Notes: generated by a model from the sequence alone, not told the origin. Shown: positions 10,113-19,447, counted from the stretch's first letter. The stretch: 64,000 nt of DNA from Chloroflexus islandicus (GCF_001650695.1 NZ_LWQS01000103.1:62001-126000), one strand, 5' to 3'. A program made the numbers and translations.

Positions 10113-11336
10113 ATGCACATTCTCTACCTGCACCAATACTTCACCACCCGCGCCGGCGTTGGCGGCACCCGTTCGTATGAGTTTGCTCGCTTCTTTATCC
10201 AGCAGGGCCATCGGGTGACGATCGTCACCGCCGCCGATCGCCAAACGCCGTGGCCCGGCGGATGGTGGCGCCAGTGTGAGGTTGACGGCATTCATGTCGT
10301 CGAAGTGCGGGCCGGTTATGCTGATTACAGCCGCGGTACGGCGATTGGCTATGGCCAACGCATCATCGCCTTCATTCTCTTTGCGCTGGCCAGCTTGCTG
10401 GCCGTGTTGCGAGTCGAACGGCCCGATGTGGTGTTGGCCACCAGCACGCCGCTGACGATTGGCATTCCCGGTATGGTGGCCAGCCGTTGGCATCGCGCGC
10501 CGCTGGTCTTCGAGGTACGCGATCTGTGGCCGGAAGCGCCGATCCAGATGGGTGCTCTGCGCCATCCGCTGCTGATTCTGGCTGCACGCTGGCTCGAACG
10601 CGCCATCTACCGCCGGTCATGCCACATTATCGCACTCTCGCCCGGCATGCGGCAGGGAATCATCGACGCCGGCGTCGCGCCAGAAAAAATCAGCGTCATT
10701 CCCAACGCCGCCGATCTCGACCTCTTCCACCCGCAGCGCGATGGCGGCGGGTGGCGCGTGCGGCTGGGCAATCCACCCTTTCTCGCTCTCTACTTTGGCA
10801 CCATGGGCGAAGCGAACGATCTGCGACAAGTGATCGAGGCGGCGCGGGTATTGCAGGAGCGGGGGTATGATGATGTGTTGATTGCACTGGCCGGGCAAGG
10901 TCGCCAGCGCCCGCAACTTGAGGCGTTAGCGCATGAGTATGGCCTGCGCAATGTGCGGTTTCTTGATCCGTTGCCCAAAGCCGAGGTCGCCGATCTGGTC
11001 GCCGCCGCCGATGTCTGTTTGACCATCTTCAAGGCGGTGCCGGTACTAGCCACCTGTTCGCCCAACAAACTCTTCGATACGTTGGCTGCCGGAAAGCCGG
11101 CCATTGTCAACACGCCGGGTTGGTTGCAGCAATTAGTCGAAACCCATCAGTGCGGTCGCTACGCTCGCGCCGGTGATCCTGCCGATCTGGCGGCGCAGAT
11201 CATCTATTTGCGCGATCATCCTGACTTCACCCGCCAAGCCGGTTGCAAGGCGCGGGCATTGGCTGAACAGCAATTCGATCGCCGGCAACTGGCCGCAGCG
11301 GCACTGGCCGTCTTGCAAACCTGCGCGGCGCGCTGA
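10113..11336 (+). CDS. Glycosyltransferase family 4 (WbuB-like)
   Basis: 407 residues with GT-B architecture. The opening MHILYLHQYFTTRAGVGGTR is typical of WbuB-type GT4 enzymes. Mid-protein 'LVFEVRDLWPEAPIQMG' and the C-terminal 'FGTMGEANDL', 'CSPNKLFDTLAAGKPAI' motifs bind acceptor and nucleotide sugar. It begins 13 bases after the upstream stop. A start 13 codons earlier would overlap the previous gene. It is the last gene of the polysaccharide operon, followed by a GC-rich repeat stretch and then a gene on the opposite strand. Confidence 0.85.
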   Translation: MHILYLHQYFTTRAGVGGTRSYEFARFFIQQGHRVTIVTAADRQTPWPGGWWRQCEVDGIHVVEVRAGYADYSRGTAIGYGQRIIAFILFALASLLAVLRVERPDVVLATSTPLTIGIPGMVASRWHRAPLVFEVRDLWPEAPIQMGALRHPLLILAARWLERAIYRRSCHIIALSPGMRQGIIDAGVAPEKISVIPNAADLDLFHPQRDGGGWRVRLGNPPFLALYFGTMGEANDLRQVIEAARVLQERGYDDVLIALAGQGRQRPQLEALAHEYGLRNVRFLDPLPKAEVADLVAAADVCLTIFKAVPVLATCSPNKLFDTLAAGKPAIVNTPGWLQQLVETHQCGRYARAGDPADLAAQIIYLRDHPDFTRQAGCKARALAEQQFDRRQLAAAALAVLQTCAAR

Positions 11337-11389
11337 GGGGTGTGTGATCCTGCTGTTGCGTGCGACACGGCGCAAACGCTCCTTTGCTG

Positions 11390-11476
11390 TCCTGCCGCAC
11401 CCCTCCCCCAGCGGGGGAGGGGCAAGGGGTGGGGGCACCCCTCCGCCAGCGGGGTTGAGGAGCAAGGGGTGGGGCC
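11390..11476. repeat. GC-rich intergenic repeat
   Basis: Two imperfect copies of a 'cccctccnccagcggggg ... caaggggtgggg' unit lie between convergent genes. The palindrome CCTCCCCCAGCGGGGGAGG could form a stem and may act as a transcription barrier. The same CCCTCCCCC...GGGGGAGGG core recurs near 16350, so it belongs to a dispersed family. Confidence 0.55.
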
Positions 11477-11504
11477 AATCACGACGCCGCACATCACACG
11501 CCCA

Positions 11505-14500
11505 TCACCCCTCTAACGCCTGTTGCACCGCCACCTCTAGCGAACTGGCCCGAAACGGCTTCTCAATCAGCGGCGCATCGGTAATCTCAACGCCTTGCAA
11601 GGCGGCAAACCCGCTCATATAGAGCACCTTAAGCGCCGGCCACATCTGCCGCGCTTGCATGGCTAAGGTTCGCCCGTCTGTCTCTGGCATCACCACATCG
11701 GTGAAGAGGAGATCGACCGGCTCGTTGTGCAGAATCTCTAGCGCCGTCTTGCTATCTTGGGCGGCAAAAGCGGTGTAGCCAAGATTGCGCAACGTGGTGA
11801 CGGTCATGCGCAGCAGATCAGGATCGTCATCTACTACCAGTATCCGCGCCTCGCGGCGCGATGCTGGCTCAATCACAACCGGCTCCTCGACTATCTGCTG
11901 GTCGGCGCACGGCAGATACAGCCGTACCGTCGTGCCGCGGCCTAACGTGGAATAGATTTGCGCGGTGCCGCCTGATTGGCGGGCAAAGCCGTAGACCATC
12001 GCCAACCCTAAACCGGTGCCGCGCCCGCGCTCTTTGGTGGTAAAGAAGGGTTCAAACGCGCGCGCGGCTACCTCTGGCGGCATCCCGGTGCCGGTGTCGA
12101 TCACGTCGATCACGATATAGCAGCCGGGTGCCAGAATGGCCAGCAACATCGTGTCTTCGCTGATAACGCGCTGCTCTCTGATTTTGATCGTTAAGTTGCC
12201 GCCGTTTGGCATCGCATCGCGGCTGTTAATAACGAGATTGAGGATCGCTGCCTCAAGCCCGGCCCGGTCGGCGCGGGCCGGCTGGTTGGTTTGTTCAATC
12301 AGCTCAAGCTTAATCGCCGAACCGACAGTCACTTGGATCAGCGGCAGAAATTCGCGTAACACTTGATTGACATCAATCGTGGTCGGCGCCAGCGGTTGCC
12401 GGCGGGCCACCGCCAAGAGACTCTTGGTCAGTTCGGCGCCGCGCAGCGCCGCATGCAATGAGGCTTCGATCATCTGCCGCGTCGCTTCATCGCCTTGCCA
12501 ATCACTGAGCGAGAGATCAAGGTTGCCGATGATAATGCCGAGCAGGTTGTTGAAATCGTGGGCCAACCCGCCGGTAAGCAAACCGAGCGCCTCAAGCTTC
12601 TGCGTTTCGCGGATGCGTTCATCGATCTGCTTGCGTTCGGTAATGTCGCTCAAGGCGCCGACCATGCGCGTCACTTTGCCGTCAGCGTCGCGCAACGCTT
12701 CGCCCCGCGCCAAGATCCAGCGATAGTTGCCGTCGCGGTAGCGCATGCGAAATTCCATGTTGAATGGTTCGCGGCCGGCAAAGTGGCGATCAAGCGCCTT
12801 CGTCACTTCTGGCCAGTCATCGGGATGGATGCGCTCGAAGAAGGTGGTGATGGCATTGGGCAGCTCATTCTCGCCAAACCCAAACAGCGCCTTCCACTGT
12901 GGCGAGAGATAGGTTACGCCATCGAGAATATCCCAATCCCAGACCCCATCTTGCACCGCGCGTTCGGCCAGCGCGTACCGTTCTTCGCTTAGCCGGAGCC
13001 GTTCCGCGATCACATGCTGCTCGATCACCGGCCCGGCGAGATGGCTGATAAATTGGAGAAGCGTGAGATCCTCGCTGAGCGGTGGCGCAGCCCGCGCCGA
13101 CCAAACGGTAAACGCGCCAATCACCGCGTTGCCAGCACCGAGGATCGGTTCCGTCCACAGCGTAGCCAAGCCGCTCTCTTGCGCGACGGACGCAAAATGC
13201 GCCCAGTTGGGATCAGTGTGTAATTCCGGCACGATCACGCGCTGCTGCGCGAGCAGCGGATGCCAGATGGCTTCCTGCCCCGGCTGAAGGCTCTGTTCTA
13301 GCATCTGGCTGAGCGTAGACGGCAGGTTGGGGGCAATGACGTGGTGTGGCCGGCGGGTGGCGGGGTCGAAGAGCACAATCGCGCAGCGCGCGTCTGGTTG
13401 CTCTTCTTCAAAGGCTTGGATTAAGGTGTTCATGAGGGTTTGCAAACTTTCACCTCCTAACAGGCTGGTGAAGAGTTGGACCCGGAGCCGTTCGTGCAAT
13501 TCGAGCCGTTTCAAGGCGCTGATGTCGGTATGGGTGCCGAGCATGCGCACCGGCTTGCCATCGGTATCGCGCTCGACAATCGACCCTACCGATAGAATCC
13601 ATTTCCACCCGCCTTGCCGCATCCGCGAGCGAAATTCAACCCGGTATTCGGGAATGCGCCCGTTGATGTAGTCGAGATAGGTCTGGTAGACTGCGGTCGA
13701 ATCGCTGGGGTGTAATCGGTCGCGCCATTGCTGGTTGGTTTCGGTAAACGTAGCCGGATCGTACCCCAACATGGTTGCATATTCATCATTGACCACGACC
13801 TGCCCGTTGCGCAGATCGAGATCGTACAACCCTTGATTAGCGGCACGTAACGCTAATTCGAGCCGGCGCGCATTGATCTGAAGCGTTTGTAAACTTTCGT
13901 ATTCAGTGGTGACATCGGTGAAAAAAACAAAAATAAAGGTCTGGCCGTTGCTATACGCGCCTCCCGGCGCGATATTGCAATAGAACGTTGAGCCATCACG
14001 CCGGCGGCAAATGATATTGAGCAGTGGTGCGTCATCGCCGGCGCTCATGCGCTGAAAGGCGTCAATGATCGCTGGCCGGGATTCGTTTGGGTGCAAATCT
14101 TCGATCAGCAGGGTGACCATTTCCGCTGCCGAATACCCGAAGAGGACGTGCATTGCCCGGTTGGCCCACCGCACCTGCCGGCTGGCTAGTTCGGCTTCGA
14201 TCACGCCGTGCGGCGCATGTTCGACGACGGTGCGCAACCGGCGCGTTTCGCGGTCAGCCCAGCGCTGCATCCGCTCCTCGCGCTGCGCGATCAATGGCAA
14301 GCGAGCCAGATCGCTCTCGATCAAGAGATCGACAATGGCCTGCTCGTTGGCAAAATGCGTGACATCATATTCTGCCAAGGTGCAGATGAGCACGAGCGCG
14401 ATGCCCACCGGCATACTGTAGCGTGCGGTTGGCCGGCAGACAATCAAGGCCGGCGGTTGGGTTTCGAGGTGCGTGATCAGGTCGCTCAGCGTAGGAGCAA

Positions 14501-14600
14501 AGGAGTAGCTGATCTGGGGAAAGGGAACCAGTGTTTGAATGATCGACTCCCGCAGATCGTCAACGGCGAAGAGAAGGAGGTGGGTGCGAGTGCCGGCCAT
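11505..14600 (-). CDS. Hybrid sensor histidine kinase with PAS, GAF and receiver domains
   Basis: 1031 residues. In order: a degenerate receiver-like N-terminus (about 1-90), a PAS domain (about 100-230), a second PAS/PAC (about 240-370), a GAF domain (about 375-530), a third PAS/PAC (about 535-660), a HisKA with 'GGLAHDFNN' (phospho-accepting His681), a HATPase_c with 'INSRDAMPNGG', 'DTGTGMPPE' and 'GRGTGLGLAMVYG', and a C-terminal receiver with 'FTDVVMPETDG' (phospho-acceptor Asp968). No transmembrane segment is evident, so it should sense a cytoplasmic signal. No separate response regulator lies nearby. Start chosen at ATG preceded by AGGA; a GTG 13 codons upstream is the alternative. Confidence 0.88.
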   Translation of the reverse strand: MAGTRTHLLLFAVDDLRESIIQTLVPFPQISYSFAPTLSDLITHLETQPPALIVCRPTARYSMPVGIALVLICTLAEYDVTHFANEQAIVDLLIESDLARLPLIAQREERMQRWADRETRRLRTVVEHAPHGVIEAELASRQVRWANRAMHVLFGYSAAEMVTLLIEDLHPNESRPAIIDAFQRMSAGDDAPLLNIICRRRDGSTFYCNIAPGGAYSNGQTFIFVFFTDVTTEYESLQTLQINARRLELALRAANQGLYDLDLRNGQVVVNDEYATMLGYDPATFTETNQQWRDRLHPSDSTAVYQTYLDYINGRIPEYRVEFRSRMRQGGWKWILSVGSIVERDTDGKPVRMLGTHTDISALKRLELHERLRVQLFTSLLGGESLQTLMNTLIQAFEEEQPDARCAIVLFDPATRRPHHVIAPNLPSTLSQMLEQSLQPGQEAIWHPLLAQQRVIVPELHTDPNWAHFASVAQESGLATLWTEPILGAGNAVIGAFTVWSARAAPPLSEDLTLLQFISHLAGPVIEQHVIAERLRLSEERYALAERAVQDGVWDWDILDGVTYLSPQWKALFGFGENELPNAITTFFERIHPDDWPEVTKALDRHFAGREPFNMEFRMRYRDGNYRWILARGEALRDADGKVTRMVGALSDITERKQIDERIRETQKLEALGLLTGGLAHDFNNLLGIIIGNLDLSLSDWQGDEATRQMIEASLHAALRGAELTKSLLAVARRQPLAPTTIDVNQVLREFLPLIQVTVGSAIKLELIEQTNQPARADRAGLEAAILNLVINSRDAMPNGGNLTIKIREQRVISEDTMLLAILAPGCYIVIDVIDTGTGMPPEVAARAFEPFFTTKERGRGTGLGLAMVYGFARQSGGTAQIYSTLGRGTTVRLYLPCADQQIVEEPVVIEPASRREARILVVDDDPDLLRMTVTTLRNLGYTAFAAQDSKTALEILHNEPVDLLFTDVVMPETDGRTLAMQARQMWPALKVLYMSGFAALQGVEITDAPLIEKPFRASSLEVAVQQALEG

Positions 14601-14651
14601 GGTGGTATCCTGTGTGTACACCGAGGCGACAGATCGCACCGGGTATCTAGT

Positions 14652-14660
14652 ATTATATCA
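14652..14660 (-). promoter_or_regulatory. Extended -10 promoter for the histidine kinase
   Basis: On the - strand TGATATAAT is an extended -10 (TGN-TATAAT) lying about 50 bases upstream of the kinase start. Its TGA is also the stop codon of the preceding Rsm22-like gene. No good -35 is seen, as expected for extended -10 promoters. It suggests the kinase can be transcribed separately from its upstream neighbour. Confidence 0.5.
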
Positions 14661-15662
14661 CTCCGCTTCGCTATCGCCTATATCCTGAGACGGATGTTCG
14701 CTCTCCCACCCATCACCCCACGCGCTGTCGCGTGCGCGCCGCCATGCCTCGCCTTGACTGCGGGTGACGGTGATGTGTTGCAGGCCCTGCGCCGTGCAAA
14801 CCTGTAGTTCGATCCGACCGCTGTGGATGATGGGATGGCGTACGATCCGCCCGTTGGCCGGCGGCACACCGTGGCGGGCGGCGATGAGGTACGCGAACTT
14901 TTCGTCTTCAAACGGCGCGGCTGCGCCTTTGAGGCGGCGTTGGAAAGCAGGCCGCGCAATCCGTTGCCCAAAATGACACCAGTCATTGCGAGCGGCGAGC
15001 GGGCACTCGCTGGTGTGCGGGCACGGCGCTACAATGCTGGCATCACGTTTGATCAATTCGCTGCGGATGTTCAAGATAGTTGCGTGGCCTATCGGGGTGC
15101 CCGGTTCAACCAGTACCAATGCGCCGTTTGTGGCTTTCCAAAGCCGGCTGAGCAACAGTACCCGCACTGCCGGCTCGATCTCGCCGTAGACATACCCGGC
15201 GACCACCAGATCGCTGTCTGGCAGCCGGTCAAGCGCAAGCACATCACTGCGTTGCCACATAACTGGCGGCAGATCGGCGCCGGCGGCCAATTGCTCGCCG
15301 AGGCGCGCCATCGCCGGTTGCCGTTCGATCGCGACGATCCGGCGCAGCGATGGCCACTGTTCGGCGGCGGCCCAGATCGCGGCGCCGCTCCCCGCGCCCA
15401 CATCGAGCATGCGGGTAGGGGCAAAATCGGGTTGCGCCTCGGCTAATCGCTTGAATACCGCTCGTAATGCGGCGTAGGTGGCCGGCATGCGCCATGCCGC
15501 ATACGCCACCGCTTCAAGCGGTGACGTGATGACCGGCGCGCTGCCGGCACTCGCTTCCCGGTAGCGATTCGATAACGCGGCGGCGGTTTGCTCAAGCGCC
15601 GCCGCCGGCTGGGTGGCGATCACGCGCTCAAGTGCGCGCTGTAACGAAGCTGGTAGTTGCAT
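14658..15662 (-). CDS. Rsm22/METTL17-family putative ribosomal methyltransferase
   Basis: 334 residues. The N-terminal half has an S-adenosylmethionine motif 'MLDVGAGSGAA' preceded by 'SPLEAVAYAAWRMPATYAAL', the signature of the Rsm22 family. The C-terminal half carries a cysteine-rich 'CPHTSECPLAARNDWCHF' block followed by 'KGAAAPFEDEKFAYL'. Relatives (mitochondrial Rsm22/METTL17) act in small ribosomal subunit assembly, and METTL17 binds a 4Fe-4S cluster through such cysteines. Whether bacterial members methylate RNA is uncertain. The start ATG is the first in frame. Confidence 0.8.
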   Translation of the reverse strand: MQLPASLQRALERVIATQPAAALEQTAAALSNRYREASAGSAPVITSPLEAVAYAAWRMPATYAALRAVFKRLAEAQPDFAPTRMLDVGAGSGAAIWAAAEQWPSLRRIVAIERQPAMARLGEQLAAGADLPPVMWQRSDVLALDRLPDSDLVVAGYVYGEIEPAVRVLLLSRLWKATNGALVLVEPGTPIGHATILNIRSELIKRDASIVAPCPHTSECPLAARNDWCHFGQRIARPAFQRRLKGAAAPFEDEKFAYLIAARHGVPPANGRIVRHPIIHSGRIELQVCTAQGLQHITVTRSQGEAWRRARDSAWGDGWESEHPSQDIGDSEAE

Positions 15663-15846
15663 AGTTCGTTCCTTGACTGCTTTGGTAAGTCTCTCTATTT
15701 TATTGCATACCCCAAGACGTAACCGAATCTCTGCAAGGTCGAGCCAGTTCGTTCCTCTCTATACTATTGGTTCAAGGGCGGACAGAACACCTGAGGGCAG
15801 GTTATAGTTGAAGGCTGTGAGATGCGCTGATGTACCCTCACCCCCG
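15663..15846. other. Intergenic stretch before the repeat block
   Basis: AT-richer sequence immediately upstream of the Rsm22-like gene, probably holding its promoter, although I could not pick convincing -35/-10 boxes. No open frame here has a ribosome binding site or recognisable product. Confidence 0.4.
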
Positions 15847-16345
15847 GCCCCGCTCCCACTGGCGTTGCAGGGTGGACAGAACATCGGTCTGGCACCCGGC
15901 CCTGAAGGGCCGGGCTAGGGGTACGAAGCCCGCTGCGCGGGCTGGACCCCTCACCCCCCGGCCCCCGCTCCCACCTGACGGCGGGAGCGGGGGAGCCGCG
16001 GAGGGGAAGGGACAGGCACTGCTCCCGCGGAAGGCAGCAGCGCCCCGCTCCCACTGGCGTTCAAGGGTGGACAGAACATCGGTCTGGCACCCGGCCCTTC
16101 AGGGCCGGGCTAGGGGTACGAAGCCCGCTGCGCGGGCTGGAACCCTCACCCCCTAGCCCCCGCTCTCACCTGACGGCGGGAGCGGGGGAGCCGCGGAGGG
16201 GAAGGGACAGGCACTGCTCCCGCGAAGGTAGCAGCGCCCCTCTCCCACTGGCGTTGCAGGGCGGACAGCACATCTGATCCGGAACCCGGCCCTGAAGGGC
16301 CGGGCTAGAGGTACGAAGCCCGCTGCGCGGGCTGATGCCCCCACC
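15847..16345. repeat. Three tandem copies of an approximately 195-bp GC-rich repeat
   Basis: Units begin near 15847, 16042 and 16236, the third being partial. Each contains a perfect hairpin GCCCGGCCCTGAAGGGCCGG (arms end in C), a second hairpin AGCCCGCTGCGCGGGCT, a 'cacctgacggcgggagcggg' segment and 'gggacaggcactgctcccgcg'. Differences between units are mostly single bases, so duplication is recent or the copies are homogenised. Open frames across it (both strands) have no start signal and shift between units; I treat the block as non-coding. The two palindromes recur near 19480-19640 and 42760-42810. Confidence 0.8.
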
Positions 16346-16393
16346 CCAGCCCTCCCCCGCTGGGGGAGGGAGTCGCCCCTCGCGCGCCCCTGA

Positions 16394-16540
16394 TGTCATT
16401 GCGAGCCGCGCGTAGGGGCATGGCGGTGCGATGTCCCACGCGGCGAAGCAATCCCCCGCGAGCACGGGAACCATCACTGCCCGCATCCTGTTCGCCTACG
16501 CAGGAGTTTGCTGCGGGCGTTGCGCGTCCTCGCAAGGACA
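16394..16540 (+). repeat. Dispersed repeat of about 145 bp, copy 1
   Basis: Runs from 'tgtcattgcgagc' through 'gcggcgaagcaatcccccgc' to 'ctgcgggcgttgcgcgtcct'. The reverse complement of 43118-43262 aligns along its whole length, with matching blocks GTCATTGCGAGCC, GCGGCGAAGCAATC, CCCGCGAGCACGGGA and TTGCTGCGGGCG. No gene is carried. Elements with this 'cattgcgagc...gcgaagcaat' core occur between genes in many bacteria. Confidence 0.7.
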
Positions 16541-16615
16541 GTAGGCAAGTGGGGGTACGCCCCCTTTCTGCCACAACCAGCGCGAACGGTGTGCTGCTGC
16601 TCCCTGCTCATTTCA

Positions 16616-16624
16616 TGGTATACT
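16616..16624 (+). promoter_or_regulatory. Extended -10 promoter upstream of glcD
   Basis: TGGTATACT (TGN followed by TATACT) lies about 78 bases before the glcD start, in a locally AT-rich stretch that follows the GC-rich repeats. No clear -35 element is seen. It is the best promoter candidate for the glycolate oxidase genes. Confidence 0.4.
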
Positions 16625-16701
16625 AAAGGCATAGCGTCCACTTACAAAAGAATCTCCTATCAAAAACCAAAGGTGCGGCCCGCTAGCCGCAGGAGTACGG
16701 A

Positions 16702-18150
16702 ATGAACCGTGCTGAACTGATCGCAGAGCTTGAGCGCATTCTTGGCCCGCGCGGCGTGGTTGCCACACCCGATGCGTTGCTGACTTACGATGCCGACGGT
16801 TGCGTGATGGATACCCACGAGCCGCATGTGGTAGCGTTGCCAACCAGCGCCGAGCAAGTGGCAGCGATTGTCCGGCTAGCCGCTCGCGCCGGTATGCCAA
16901 TCGTGCCGCGGGGCGCCGGCACTGGTCTATCGGGTGGCGCAACCCCGATGCAGGGCGGCATTGTTATTTCTACCGCCCGCATGGATAAGATTTTGCAGGT
17001 TGATACCGCCAATGGTCGCGTGCTGTGCCAACCCGGCGTGATTAATTGGGAGTTGTCACAGTATCTCAAGCCGTTTGGCTACCAATTCGCCCCTGATCCC
17101 TCGTCGCAAAAAGCCTGCACTGTCGGCGGCAATATCGCCAACAACTCCGGCGGCCCGCACTGTCTGAAGTATGGCATTACTGCCAGCCACGTGCTGGCCG
17201 TGCAGGTCGTGCTGCCTGATGGCTCGATTGTGTGGACGGGTGACGGCAGTGCGCATACCCCCGGCTACGATTTGACCGGCGTGATCACCGGCTCGGAAGG
17301 GACGATCGGTTTCGTCACGGCGGCGTGGTTGCGCTTGACCCGGCTGCCCGAAGCGGTGCGGGTGGTGTTGGCGCTCTTCCCCGATATTGCCGGCGCTTCC
17401 AACACGGTCTCCCAAGTGATCGCGAGCGGGTTGTTGCCGGCGGCGCTCGAGATTATGGATCGGCTGGCGATTAAGGCCGTCAATGATATGTACAAGTTAG
17501 GGCTGCCCGAAGCCGCCGGCGCTGCGTTGCTGATCGAGGTTGATGGCGTCGAAGATGGGCTCGACGAGCTGCTGCACGATGTGACCGCGATCTGTTGGCG
17601 CAACGGCGCGATCGATGTCCGCCCGGCTCGCACTTTGGCCGAGCAGAATCAGGTTTGGGCGGCGCGCAAGAATGCCTTCGGCGCGATGGGCCGCCTTGCG
17701 CCGACCTACTATCTGGTTGATACGGTGGTGCCGCGCACCAAACTGCCGCAGACCATGGATGAAGTGGGCCGGATTTCGCGCGAGTTCCGCTTGCCGATCG
17801 CAAATGTGTTCCACGCCGGCGATGGCAACTTGCATCCGATTATCCTCTTTGATCGCCGCGATCGCTCGCAGAATCAGCGCGCGCTCGAAGCCGCCACTGG
17901 CGTGATGAAGGTGAGTATCGATTTCGGCGGCGTCATCAGCGGCGAACACGGTATCGGCGTCGAGAAGCAAGATTACATGACCTTGCTCTTTACGACGGAT
18001 GATCTCGCGGCGATGGCCGGTCTGCACCAGAGTTTCGACCCGCACGATCTGTTTAATCCCGGTAAAGTGTTCCCCAAGGGGCGCGGTTGCGGCGAGTTGG
18101 CCGCCTTGCGCCGGTCGGGGGTGGCGTGGAGTGCTTTGAAGTCGAGTTAA
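16702..18150 (+). CDS. glcD: Glycolate oxidase subunit GlcD (FAD-linked)
   Basis: 482 residues of the FAD-binding type 4 (PCMH) family with FAD-linked oxidase C-terminal domain. The FAD pyrophosphate loop 'PRGAGTGLSGGATP' is in the first 90 residues, 'GGNIANNSGGPHCLKYG' follows, and the C-terminal 'HAGDGNLHP' and 'SGEHGIGVEKQ' metal/substrate motifs are intact. GlcD oxidises glycolate to glyoxylate and passes electrons through GlcE and GlcF to quinone. A D-lactate dehydrogenase activity is an alternative in this family. The start follows AGGAG by 5 bases. The next gene begins 4 bases after the stop. Confidence 0.88.
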   Translation: MNRAELIAELERILGPRGVVATPDALLTYDADGCVMDTHEPHVVALPTSAEQVAAIVRLAARAGMPIVPRGAGTGLSGGATPMQGGIVISTARMDKILQVDTANGRVLCQPGVINWELSQYLKPFGYQFAPDPSSQKACTVGGNIANNSGGPHCLKYGITASHVLAVQVVLPDGSIVWTGDGSAHTPGYDLTGVITGSEGTIGFVTAAWLRLTRLPEAVRVVLALFPDIAGASNTVSQVIASGLLPAALEIMDRLAIKAVNDMYKLGLPEAAGAALLIEVDGVEDGLDELLHDVTAICWRNGAIDVRPARTLAEQNQVWAARKNAFGAMGRLAPTYYLVDTVVPRTKLPQTMDEVGRISREFRLPIANVFHAGDGNLHPIILFDRRDRSQNQRALEAATGVMKVSIDFGGVISGEHGIGVEKQDYMTLLFTTDDLAAMAGLHQSFDPHDLFNPGKVFPKGRGCGELAALRRSGVAWSALKSS

Positions 18151-18154
18151 GCCC

Positions 18155-19447
18155 ATGAATCTCGCACTGTTGCGCGCCGATCTAACAGCGATAAGCGGTG
18201 AGCAGTACGTCCGTGAGCATCCCGTCGATCGCCACATCTATGGCCAAACACCCCTGCTGGCAGTCGCTCCCGGTTCACTCGAAGAGTTGGCCCAGACGGT
18301 GGCCCGTCTCGCGGCTGAACCGGTGGCGATCGTGCCGTGGGGTGGCGGCACTCAGCAGACGTGGGGCCGTCCGCCGGCGCGCCCGTTTGTGGTGGTGGAA
18401 ACGAGCCGTCTGAACCGTATTCTTGACTATACCCCTGACGATTTGACTATTTCGGTCGAGGCGGGGATGACTTTGGGCGCATTGAGCGCCGCTTTAGCCG
18501 CTAACGGCCAGATGTTGCCGTTCGATTGCCCGTTGCCGGCTCAGGCAACGATTGGCGGTTTGCTCGCCACGGCAATGGATGGCCCGCGCCGGTTGGGGTA
18601 TGGCTCGGCGCGTGACTTGCTGATCGGCATTCGTGTGGTTGAAGCGACCGGACGCATCTCGAAAGCTGGCGGCATGGTGGTCAAGAATGTCAGCGGCTTC
18701 GATATGATGAAGCTCTACCTTGGCAGCTTCGGCACGTTGGCGATCATTGCCTCGGCCAATTTCAAGCTGATTCCGCAGCCACGGGCCGCTGCCAGCATCC
18801 TCTGCCGCGCCGCGACGCCGGCCCCGCTGTGGAAATTGATCAATGCGATTGCCGCGAGCCAACTGGTTCCGGTGGCCGTCGAGTATCTTGAGGGGTTTGA
18901 TGTCGCCGGTGCGCCGTGTGCTGTGGCGGTGCGCAGCGAGGGCTTGCCGGCGGCGGTTGAACGCCATGTGCGCGATGTCACCGCGTTTGCGCAGCAGGCC
19001 GGCGTTAGCGCCGAACCGCTGCGCGACGCTGCCCATGAACAGCTCTGGAACGCGATCAATGATGCGCCGCAGACAGCAACGCTCGCCGCTGATGAAGTGG
19101 TGGTGCGCGTGACCTGCTTGCCCGCCGATTTGAGCAATGCGATCGCGGCGGCGCGCGCGGCGGCCCAACGCGCCAATCTGCCGCTGCAAGTCACGGCGCG
19201 CGCGCTGAACGGTGTGGCCTATCTGCGGGTGCGCGGCTCCGCGGAAGCCTTGCGCGAGTGGCACGCTGCCCTGCTCAAAGCCGCGCCGCAGACGATGCTG
19301 CTCGCCGCGCCGCCGGCCTTGATCGCTGAACTGCCGGCCTTCGGCACGCATATCGCGAACCTTGATCTGATGCGCCGGATCAAGCAGGAGTTTGATCCGG
19401 CCGATCTGCTCAATCCGGGCCGGTTTGTTGTTGGTCAGGTCGCCTGA
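18155..19447 (+). CDS. glcE: Glycolate oxidase subunit GlcE (FAD-binding)
   Basis: 430 residues with one FAD-binding PCMH domain: 'VPWGGGTQQTWG', 'DLTISVEAGMTLGAL', 'GLLATAMDGPRRLGYGSARD' and 'VKNVSGFDMMKLYLGS FGT'-type sequence, all typical of GlcE. The short C-terminal part includes 'FDPADLLNPGR'. It should form a complex with GlcD and the iron-sulfur subunit GlcF. Located 4 bases after glcD and followed by a repeat-containing gap before the fused paralogue. Confidence 0.85.
   Translation: MNLALLRADLTAISGEQYVREHPVDRHIYGQTPLLAVAPGSLEELAQTVARLAAEPVAIVPWGGGTQQTWGRPPARPFVVVETSRLNRILDYTPDDLTISVEAGMTLGALSAALAANGQMLPFDCPLPAQATIGGLLATAMDGPRRLGYGSARDLLIGIRVVEATGRISKAGGMVVKNVSGFDMMKLYLGSFGTLAIIASANFKLIPQPRAAASILCRAATPAPLWKLINAIAASQLVPVAVEYLEGFDVAGAPCAVAVRSEGLPAAVERHVRDVTAFAQQAGVSAEPLRDAAHEQLWNAINDAPQTATLAADEVVVRVTCLPADLSNAIAAARAAAQRANLPLQVTARALNGVAYLRVRGSAEALREWHAALLKAAPQTMLLAAPPALIAELPAFGTHIANLDLMRRIKQEFDPADLLNPGRFVVGQVA

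Noticed and set aside
15830-16156. Open frames in the GC-rich tandem repeat
   Set aside because: Frames change from unit to unit and have no start signals; the sequence is palindromic non-coding repeat.
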